Below the pieces are notes generated by a model. That model had not been told where the DNA came from. It saw only the letters and a list, made by a program, of their open reading frames with translations, and did not search any database. DNA of 18,681 bases from assembly GCA_034437315.1 (NCBI GenBank), contig DAOTUC010000260.1:1-18681 (forward strand), in the 5' to 3' direction. Of the stretch, positions 13,651 through 18,681 are shown in pieces. Position numbers and translations under genes: made by a program. The DNA is from DSAR01 sp034437315 (lineage in GTDB: Bacteria > Chloroflexota > Anaerolineae > B4-G1). Numbering within the stretch: position 1 is the stretch's first letter; every line of letters begins with the position of its first letter.

Positions 13651-14289
13651 ATGGGACTGAGATATCCACTGGAATATGAACTGACGCCTAAAAATCTCAC
13701 GGCGGGCACACGTTGGCTGACGCTGAGATTGAAGAACGTGGGAGCCGATGCGCTGACCAGCCTGGACGTTCGCTTGAACACGTTGGACCCTTACAGCATT
13801 AACGTGTATGGATCCGGGAGTTACATCCCGGTGTTAAATGCCGGCGAGCAGCGCACGTTGGCTTTCCAGGTCTCGGCGGTCACCACGACGAGTCTGTACG
13901 TTTCCATCGACGGCTGGAAAGATGGAGAGAGTTTTCACTGGGAGACACCCTACGTCCTGTTGACGGTGGGTGAAGAGGCGGCTGAGCTGACCAGCCTTTT
14001 TGCCATGACCGAGCCTTATCCGGCTATGAATGAGACCATCCGGTGCGAGGCGACGATCAGGGGCCTGAGCGACAGCGAAGAGCTTTCCCTGGAGTTCTGG
14101 GCCAACACGCCCAGCGGCGATTTCGAGGAGTTGGCCACGATCCAGACCAAGGCGCTATCGGTGGGCGAGGAAGCACGCTACTCCACCGAGGTCACGGTCG
14201 AGGAGAGCGGCATGTACACGATTTATGCCTATCTTTACGACGGGATGAAGCGCATTGGACGCCGAACTGAATATCTGTACGTGTCGTAG
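13651..14289 (+). CDS. Unknown protein with two beta-sandwich (Ig/CARDB-like) domains
   Basis: I do not recognise a named family for this 212-residue protein. Residues ~1-112 look like an Ig-like/CARDB-type beta-sandwich: alternating hydrophobics with LTAGTRWLTLRLKNVG, ALTSLDVRLNTLDP and VLNAGEQRTLAFQVSA, the wording of 'additional domain' folds that describe differences between paired strands. A second similar domain (~113-210) has YPAMNETIRCEATIRGL and TVEESGMYTIYAYLYDG. There is no signal peptide or membrane segment, odd for a fold common in secreted proteins, so it may be cytoplasmic. The chosen ATG 13651 has AAAGGAG at 13638-13644 six bases upstream; the in-frame ATG at 13537 lacks one. 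It stands alone with its own promoter region. Confidence 0.75.
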   Translation: MGLRYPLEYELTPKNLTAGTRWLTLRLKNVGADALTSLDVRLNTLDPYSINVYGSGSYIPVLNAGEQRTLAFQVSAVTTTSLYVSIDGWKDGESFHWETPYVLLTVGEEAAELTSLFAMTEPYPAMNETIRCEATIRGLSDSEELSLEFWANTPSGDFEELATIQTKALSVGEEARYSTEVTVEESGMYTIYAYLYDGMKRIGRRTEYLYVS

Positions 14290-14399
14290 GTCAAGTTTGC
14301 CAGCGATTTCACCGAAGTAGAGAGATGTGCGTCTCAAAGGACCTGAACCCAGGATTTGTTACATTCGATCCATGACGTGGAGTTAAAAGGAGTCTTTTG

Positions 14400-14864
14400 A
14401 TGAAAGTTTACTTGCTTCAACATGCAGAGGCTAAATCGAAGGAGGCAGACCCTGATCGCCCGTTGACGGCCCAGGGGCGTGAGGACGCAGAACGGGCAGC
14501 GGCCTTGGCCAGGAAACTGGGCGTGACGGTCCATCAGATCTGGCACAGCGGGAAGACGCGGGCCGAGGAGACGGCGACGATTATGGGCCAGGCCATTGAT
14601 CCGGCCGACGGCGTAAAATTCGTCGAGGGTTTAGGTCCCGTCGACGACGTGAAACCCGTGAGTGAAGACCTGACCCGTATATCGCAGCCGGTGATGCTGG
14701 TGGGCCATCTACCCTTTATGGAGCGCTTGGCCAGCCAGTTGTTGATTCTCGATCCGGAGCGACCTATTGTTCAGTTTCACAACGCCGGCATCGTGTGCCT
14801 GGAACGAGAGGAAGGCTGCTGGCAAATTTCCTGGATCCTGAAACCGGAGATGGCTGATGTATAA
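14400..14864 (+). CDS. SixA-like phosphohistidine phosphatase (histidine phosphatase superfamily)
   Basis: This 154-residue protein matches SixA length and layout. The N-terminus YLLQHAEA places the phospho-accepting H8, but the usual RHG is QHA, so the Arg of the phosphate pocket is replaced by Gln. DRPLTAQGREDAERAA (about 20-36) is the family's second motif; SGKTRAEETA follows, and VGHLPFMERL carries the second catalytic His, H103. E. coli SixA removes phosphate from a histidine of phosphotransfer proteins; the substrate here is unknown. ATG 14400 has AAAAGGAG at 14385-14392. Its end lies 13 bases before the PRC-barrel start, so the two probably share a transcript. Confidence 0.82.
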   Translation: MKVYLLQHAEAKSKEADPDRPLTAQGREDAERAAALARKLGVTVHQIWHSGKTRAEETATIMGQAIDPADGVKFVEGLGPVDDVKPVSEDLTRISQPVMLVGHLPFMERLASQLLILDPERPIVQFHNAGIVCLEREEGCWQISWILKPEMADV

Positions 14865-14877
14865 GAGAGGAGGAGTG

Positions 14878-15537
14878 ATGCAATTCCAAGAAGGCGCGAA
14901 GGTGCTGACTGCGGACGGAGAAGATGTCGGCACAGTGGGTCTGATTGTGATCAAGCCCCAGACGAAAGAGGTGACTCACCTGATAGTACAGAAGGGATTT
15001 CTGTTTGGAGAGGACAAGGTTCTGCCGGTCGATTGGGTGATGTCGGCGGAGGCGGATCACGTCACGCTGCGAGCGGACGTCAGCGAAGATGATCTAGATG
15101 ATCTGCCCGATTATCTGGAGACGGAATTCGTCCACATCGCGACATTAGAAGCGTCGGCGGGGGATGAAGAGCCGCGCCAGCTTTACTGGCAGCCGCCCAT
15201 CGGCTTGACATGGTGGCATTATTCACACTTCGCCGGTTATCCGATGTCGCCCTACGTGTTAGAGGCGGAGCGAAATATACCAGAGGATACGATCGTGTTG
15301 CAACAGGGCACCGATGTGGTCAGCCGCGATGGGGAGCACGTGGGCGACGTGGAGCGTTTATTTACCGAACCTGTCAACGAGCGGGTGACCCACCTGGTGA
15401 TCTCCGAAGGGTTGATCTTCAAGGAGAAGAAACTCGTCCCGATTACTTGGGTGAACAGGGTAGCCGAGGGTCGGGTTTACCTGACGGTGGATTCGGACTT
15501 TTTGGATCGGCTGGAGGCGTACGAGGCCGAGTCTTGA
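14878..15537 (+). CDS. Protein with two PRC-barrel domains
   Basis: This 219-residue protein has two similar PRC-barrel halves. The first (~1-75) has GAKVLTADGEDVGTVGLIVI and KEVTHLIVQKGFLFGEDKVLP; the second (~130-215) has GTDVVSRDGEHVGDVERLFT and ERVTHLVISEGLIFKEKKLVP. Between them is a Trp/Tyr/Pro-rich linker (~95-125, YWQPPIGLTWWHYSHFAGYP). PRC barrels occur in RimM and photosynthetic reaction-centre H subunits and in many stress-related proteins; the partner here is unknown. There is no signal peptide. I chose ATG 14878 (AGGAGG at 14868-14873) over ATG 14857, which overlaps the previous gene and would put the ribosome-binding site inside the coding region. It is followed closely by the YbhB-like gene. 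Confidence 0.85.
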   Translation: MQFQEGAKVLTADGEDVGTVGLIVIKPQTKEVTHLIVQKGFLFGEDKVLPVDWVMSAEADHVTLRADVSEDDLDDLPDYLETEFVHIATLEASAGDEEPRQLYWQPPIGLTWWHYSHFAGYPMSPYVLEAERNIPEDTIVLQQGTDVVSRDGEHVGDVERLFTEPVNERVTHLVISEGLIFKEKKLVPITWVNRVAEGRVYLTVDSDFLDRLEAYEAES

Positions 15538-15568
15538 GTCGATCTTGAGTAACGAGGAGGAAGAAGCG

Positions 15569-16042
15569 ATGGCTATGACGTTGATCAGTGAGGCGTTCGA
15601 ACCGGGGGAGACGATCCCGGACCGATACACGTGTGAGGGGGATGACGTCTCCCCGCCGCTGAAGTGGCGGGAAGTCCCCCCGGAGGCCGAGAGTTTGGTC
15701 CTCATCTGCGACGACCCCGACGCGCCGGGTGGGACGTGGTCCCATTGGGTATTGTACGATTTGCCGTCCGGCAAATCGTCTTTGGACGAGGGAATTTCCC
15801 CCGATCCAGAGTTACCGGATGGGGGTGTGCACGGCCGGAATGGCTTTGGTCATTTAGGTTATGGCGGCCCATGCCCGCCGCGTGGAGAGATGCACCACTA
15901 TTACTTTCGTCTCTACGCCCTGAATGAAAAGTTAGACCTGCCGCCCGGCGCCACCCGATCCCAGGTGCTGGACCGTGTCGAGGGACATACCTTGGCCAAG
16001 ACGGAACTGATGGGGCAGTATCAGCGCGCATTGCTCGTTTGA
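15569..16042 (+). CDS. YbhB/YbcL-family (PEBP, Raf-kinase-inhibitor-like) protein
   Basis: This 157-residue protein shows the PEBP signature in order: IPDRYTCEGDDVSPPLKW (~15-32), VLICDDPDAPGGTWSHWVLYDLP (~43-65), GRNGFGHLGYGGPCPPRG and MHHYYFRLYALN (~110-121). Those Asp, His and Gly residues line the small anion-binding pocket of the family. Bacterial members are cytoplasmic or periplasmic ligand-binding proteins with no settled role; this one has no signal peptide. I chose ATG 15569 with GAGGAGG at 15554-15560; the frame extends to a TTG at 15545 that would include the ribosome-binding site, and ATG 15575 is another possibility. An 11-bp perfect inverted repeat lies in the coding sequence (15756-15779). 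Confidence 0.88.
   Translation: MAMTLISEAFEPGETIPDRYTCEGDDVSPPLKWREVPPEAESLVLICDDPDAPGGTWSHWVLYDLPSGKSSLDEGISPDPELPDGGVHGRNGFGHLGYGGPCPPRGEMHHYYFRLYALNEKLDLPPGATRSQVLDRVEGHTLAKTELMGQYQRALLV
15756..15779. repeat. Perfect 11-bp inverted repeat with 2-base loop inside the YbhB-like gene
   Basis: ACGATTTGCCG (15756-15766), TC, CGGCAAATCGT (15769-15779). It encodes YDLPSGKSS at the end of the DPDAPGGTWSHW strand, a variable stretch of the family. Confidence 0.6.
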
Positions 16043-16131
16043 GTATTTTTTGGAAGAGCAACCTTGCGTGTTAAACGACTTATAAAACGTGCTCTTGCTT
16101 GACGTAAGCGATAGAGTTTAGGAGGGGACCA

Positions 16132-16422
16132 TTGGTCACTAGACAGGAAGCATATCGAGAGAAGATACAGGCGCGACTGGATGAATTGGATGCGCGAATT
16201 GATCTCCTGAAGGCCAAGGCCAACCAGGCCAAGGCCGAGGCGAAAATTGCCTATAACCGGCGGATTGATGAACTGGAGGTCAAACGCCAGAGCGTGGAAC
16301 AGCGATTGGAGCGTTTGGGCGAACAGGGCGAGGAAGCCTGGGAGACGTTGAAGTCCGGTGTAGACGACGCGTTGGACGATCTGCGGCGCGCCATCGACCG
16401 GGCCGTCGCCGAGTTTGGGTAA
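16132..16422 (+). CDS. Small coiled-coil protein (sll1863-type stress-response family)
   Basis: This 96-residue, highly charged, nearly all-helical protein has heptad-like spacing (REKIQARLDELDARIDLLKA, ELEVKRQSVEQRLERLGEQG), Ala/Lys-rich repeats in the middle (AKANQAKAEAKIAY), and an amphipathic C-terminal helix (WETLKSGVDDALDDLRRAID). This pattern matches small stress-induced coiled-coil proteins annotated after cyanobacterial sll1863; the function is unknown. The start is TTG 16132, supported by AGGAGG at 16120-16125 six bases upstream; there is no ATG or GTG alternative nearby. It has no membrane segment and is probably a cytoplasmic oligomer. Confidence 0.75.
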   Translation: MVTRQEAYREKIQARLDELDARIDLLKAKANQAKAEAKIAYNRRIDELEVKRQSVEQRLERLGEQGEEAWETLKSGVDDALDDLRRAIDRAVAEFG

Positions 16423-16500
16423 TGCCGGGGGGGGATGAGACGCTGCGCGACGATTTCCAGGTGTTGAAGGAATTTACGTAGTTTTCACTGTGAGATCATC

Positions 16501-16608
16501 CGGGATCACGAATTGCACGAATGGTCGAATGACACGAATTTTCTGGATTTTGGAAGTGAGGTGCTTAAAAGATGTTCGTGAGATTCGCAATTTCGTGTCA
16601 TTCGTGAT
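16501..16608. repeat. Best-preserved CACGAAT/ATTCGTG inverted repeat pair
   Basis: CGAATGACACGAA (16526-16538) pairs perfectly over 13 bases with TTCGTGTCATTCG (16592-16604), and ATCACGAAT (16505-16513) recurs as ATTCGTGAT at 16600-16608. The 53-base centre is unremarkable. Related strings occur at 4519-4580, 6993-7025 and 13331-13369, always between genes. Confidence 0.65.
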
Positions 16609-16623
16609 TGTTGCTAGGAGACC

Positions 16624-17559
16624 GTGAGAGCAAATCTAATCTACAATCCCCAGGCGGGACTGATTGACGTCTATCAATTTACGCCCCAGCAGATCCTGAC
16701 AACGTTGCAGGAGGCAGGGTACGACCCTGTCTACCGGCCCACGGCCTGCGAGGACGACGTCGGGCCAATACTGGAGGACGTGGAGGGATTCGTCGTGGCG
16801 GCCGGCGGGGATGGGACGGTGCGGGCGGTGGCCGAGCGGCTCGTGGGACGAGACGTCCCTCTCGCCATCGTGCCACTGGGGACGGCCAATAACGTCGCCC
16901 AGACGCTGGGCGTGGTGGGCGATCCCCGGGACGTGGTGGCGGGCTTGGCGGATCCGCATTCTTATCCTTTCGACGTTGGATGCATGCATCTCCCAAGGGA
17001 AGAAAGCTATTTCTTGGAAGCGTTGGGCTGGGGTTTGTTCGCCGATATGTTGGCGACCTATGGGCCGGAGGACAGGGAGCAGCGGTTGCCCAGGGCGTTG
17101 GAGGCCATTATCGAAACGTTGAATTCGTATACGTCGCGTGCCTTTGACCTCACGTTAGATGGGCAAGACCTGTCGGGCAATTACATATGGGTCGAAGTGC
17201 TCAATACCCCCCGCACCGGGCCGAGACTGGGGTTAGCGCCCGGTGCGGATCCGGGGGATGGGCTTTTCGACCTTCTGCGCGTTCGGGGTGAGGTTCAGGA
17301 GGGGCTGTTGCGCTACGTGACGAGCCTGCTCTCCGAGAGCCTGGAGGAACTGCCGAGCGTGGACGTCACGCGTGGCCGTGAAGTCCAATTTATGTGGGCC
17401 GATTTCACCATACACGTGGACGATAAGGTGTTCACACCAACGCCGGCCCAGGAGGACGATCCGGTAGACGTCCGGGTGGAGATTAAGCCGCAGGCGCTTG
17501 AGTTCTGGTTGCCCCAGGGAGTGGAAAAGACAGATAAGTTGGAAGGAGAAGACGAATGA
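16624..17559 (+). CDS. Diacylglycerol-kinase-family lipid kinase
   Basis: This 311-residue protein has the DagK/YegS/BmrU catalytic fold. NPQAG (8-12) starts the nucleotide-binding domain, GGDGT (61-65) is the ATP-binding glycine motif, and VPLGTANNVAQTLG (~83-96) is the second signature. The C-terminal beta-sandwich carries NTPRTGPRLGLAPGADPGDGLFDLL, with the DPGDGLFDL motif typical of the family. It should phosphorylate a membrane lipid such as diacylglycerol or a long-chain base, at the cytoplasmic membrane face; the exact lipid is unknown. The start is GTG 16624 with AGGAG at 16616-16620, a short 3-base spacing. The stop overlaps the next gene by 4 bp, so the pair is translationally coupled. 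An 11-bp inverted repeat lies at 17211-17248. Confidence 0.88.
   Translation: MRANLIYNPQAGLIDVYQFTPQQILTTLQEAGYDPVYRPTACEDDVGPILEDVEGFVVAAGGDGTVRAVAERLVGRDVPLAIVPLGTANNVAQTLGVVGDPRDVVAGLADPHSYPFDVGCMHLPREESYFLEALGWGLFADMLATYGPEDREQRLPRALEAIIETLNSYTSRAFDLTLDGQDLSGNYIWVEVLNTPRTGPRLGLAPGADPGDGLFDLLRVRGEVQEGLLRYVTSLLSESLEELPSVDVTRGREVQFMWADFTIHVDDKVFTPTPAQEDDPVDVRVEIKPQALEFWLPQGVEKTDKLEGEDE
17211..17248. repeat. Perfect 11-bp GC-rich inverted repeat inside the lipid kinase gene
   Basis: CCGCACCGGGC (17211-17221) and GCCCGGTGCGG (17238-17248) are exact reverse complements with a 16-base loop. Outside them, a C-run (17207-17212) faces GGGGG (17253-17257), which could extend the stem imperfectly. 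Confidence 0.55.
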
Positions 17560-18212
17560 GAGGATATGGAAGGACACGTTTTCACGACCGGGCAGAGGCC
17601 GGGCAGCGATTGGCCCGGGGACTGACCGATTACGCTGACTGGGACGATATGCTCGTCCTGGGATTGCCCCGGGGCGGCGTGCCAGTCGCCTTTGAGGTGG
17701 CCCGGGCGCTCGACGCCCCGTTAGACATTTTCCTGGTGCGTAAGTTAGGCGTGCCGGGGCGCCGCGAGCTGGCGATGGGCGCCATCGCGTCGGGCGGCGT
17801 GCGGGTGATGAATGAGGACGTGCTCCGGCAGTTGACGATTTCCGAGGATGCGATTGACGCCGTCACCGCCCGGGAGCGGGAGGAGTTAGAGCGACGGGAA
17901 CGGGTCTACCGGGGCGACCGCCCCCGACCCAACGTGACGGGCAAGACAGTGCTCTTGGTCGACGATGGCCTGGCGACCGGGGCCAGCATGCGGGCCGCCC
18001 TCGCCGCGTTGCGTGAGCGAGACCCCACCCGCATTGTCGTCGCCGTCCCGACAGCGCCTCCCCGTACCTGCCGGGAGTTCGAGGATCTGGCGGACGACGT
18101 GGTGTGCGCGACGACGCCCCAGCCCTTCTTTGGCGTGGGCGGATCGTACGTGGACTTCTCGCAGACGACGGACGAAGAGGTGCGGGAGCTTCTCGATTGC
18201 GCCGTCACATAA
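17556..18212 (+). CDS. Phosphoribosyltransferase-fold protein
   Basis: This 218-residue protein has the PRPP-binding signature LLVDDGLATGASM (D136, D137) after an N-terminal half with FHDRAEAGQRLARGL, VLGLPRGGVPVAFEVARAL and VRKLGVPGRRELAMGAIA. That arrangement is typical of a broad group of predicted phosphoribosyltransferases found in stress and dormancy regions, sometimes fused to hydrolases; the substrate is not known. A coiled, charged segment (SEDAIDAVTAREREELERRE) links the halves. Its ATG overlaps the stop of the lipid kinase (ATGA), with GGAAGGAGAA at 17540-17549 as the ribosome-binding site. The two genes are very likely one operon, but no direct metabolic link is evident. Confidence 0.85.
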   Translation: MRGYGRTRFHDRAEAGQRLARGLTDYADWDDMLVLGLPRGGVPVAFEVARALDAPLDIFLVRKLGVPGRRELAMGAIASGGVRVMNEDVLRQLTISEDAIDAVTAREREELERRERVYRGDRPRPNVTGKTVLLVDDGLATGASMRAALAALRERDPTRIVVAVPTAPPRTCREFEDLADDVVCATTPQPFFGVGGSYVDFSQTTDEEVRELLDCAVT

Positions 18213-18223
18213 ATGAGGGGCCT

Positions 18224-18681
18224 ATGTCGAAAACCAGATTCGCTTATCTAAAACTTTGTCTATGCCTGGGATTCGTCTTCTTGATGCTGTGGGGCATGGG
18301 ACTGGGATGGAGACAGATAGCTACCGCCCAGAGGCCGCGCCCCGGCGGCGACGAAATCCCTCCCTGGGCCAATGCCACACCGCTGCCCCGCCACATCGAG
18401 CGGGAAGCGCCCCGGCGAGAGCCGGTGATCTTGGAGACGCGGGTCATATCGGATGATCTCTCCGATGTCGTGATCCAGCTGCCGACCGAGGCGGATGCCT
18501 TTATCGCATCCGAGTGGCCCAACCAGAAATTCGGCGCGGTGTCGCTCTACCTGGGGTACAACCTGAACGGCGATAACAACTATGGGGCCGAGCGGACTCT
18601 TCTACAGTTTAACTTGAACGAAATTCCCACCGGCGCGGTGATCAACGAGGCCCACTTGCGACTGTACGTCAATTGGTCCGA
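18224..18681 (+). CDS. Secreted DNRLRE-domain-like protein, N-terminal part (runs off the window)
   Basis: ATG 18224, after GAGG at 18215-18218, opens a frame that stays open for 152 codons to the window edge. Residues ~1-35 form a signal peptide: basic start (SKTR), hydrophobic core (LCLCLGFVFLMLWGMGLGW) and a likely cut after a TAQ-type site. A Pro/Arg-rich stretch follows, then from about residue 98 a DNRLRE-like beta domain: ADAFIASEWPNQKFG, LYLGYNLNGDNNYGAERTLL, FNLNEIPTGAVINEAHLRLY. This domain is common in large secreted surface or adhesive proteins with repeated modules. The rest lies beyond the window, so size and any further domains are unknown. Confidence 0.75.
   Translation, partial: MSKTRFAYLKLCLCLGFVFLMLWGMGLGWRQIATAQRPRPGGDEIPPWANATPLPRHIEREAPRREPVILETRVISDDLSDVVIQLPTEADAFIASEWPNQKFGAVSLYLGYNLNGDNNYGAERTLLQFNLNEIPTGAVINEAHLRLYVNWS

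Noticed and set aside
16041..16052. T-rich run after the YbhB-like gene as a terminator
   Set aside because: No stable GC-rich hairpin directly precedes the T-run.
1..18681. CRISPR arrays, tRNA/rRNA genes, transposases, phage genes or restriction systems
   Set aside because: I looked for regularly spaced repeats, tRNA-like cloverleaf ends and known protein motifs and saw none I could support.

Overview
The window is high-GC bacterial DNA (AT-rich only in a few intergenic stretches), with every recognisable gene on the + strand. A Chloroflexota bacterium (Anaerolineae or a relative) is the best guess. The basis is family content and style: a lipoprotein with a Thr/Pro/Glu-rich linker after the lipobox, a malEFG-like operon without its ATPase next to TreT, a DUF3417-type glucan phosphorylase, HdeD/GlsB/PRC-barrel stress genes, and intergenic CACGAAT-type repeats. 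This is inference; no marker gene such as rRNA is present.

Layout. (1) 1-962: the 3' end of a GH94/NdvB-type beta-glucan enzyme. (2) 963-1349: a regulatory stretch with an inverted repeat and a possible 10-codon leader peptide. (3) 1350-4511: a carbohydrate ABC importer (binding lipoprotein plus two permeases) with a structured intercistronic segment. (4) 4592-4742: a 151-bp element with perfect 16-bp terminal inverted repeats and several nested hairpins. (5) 4827-6074: treT, trehalose glycosyltransferring synthase. (6) 6075-6984: a degraded superoxide reductase remnant, then an encapsulated-ferritin-like protein ending in a probable encapsulin targeting peptide, with no shell gene in the window. 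(7) 7045-7897: a well-formed promoter, HdeD-like and GlsB/YeaQ-like membrane proteins. (8) 7944-10251: a two-domain rhodanese and a persulfide-dioxygenase-like MBL/rhodanese fusion. (9) 10252-13249: a large stem-loop leader, alpha-glucan phosphorylase, and an aldo/keto reductase remnant. (10) 13250-14289: a regulatory stretch with helically phased repeats and an unknown beta-rich protein. (11) 14400-16042: SixA-like phosphatase, double PRC-barrel protein, YbhB/PEBP protein. (12) 16132-18681: a small coiled-coil protein, a diacylglycerol-kinase-family lipid kinase, a phosphoribosyltransferase overlapping it by 4 bp, and the start of a secreted DNRLRE-type protein that runs off the window.

How the genes fit together. 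The first two thirds deal with glucan and alpha-glucoside metabolism: beta-glucan processing, import of a di- or oligosaccharide, TreT making or breaking trehalose, and glucan phosphorylase releasing glucose-1-phosphate. Mixed in are oxidative/iron (SOR remnant, encapsulated ferritin), sulfide/persulfide (rhodaneses, MBL protein) and general stress genes. Trehalose is also a compatible solute, so a carbon-reserve and stress-survival region is a fair reading. I did not find a clearly new multi-gene system. The most unusual items are the structured palindromic element, the orphan encapsulin cargo beside a broken superoxide reductase, the glucan phosphorylase leader hairpin, and the phased CGGAATYC repeats.
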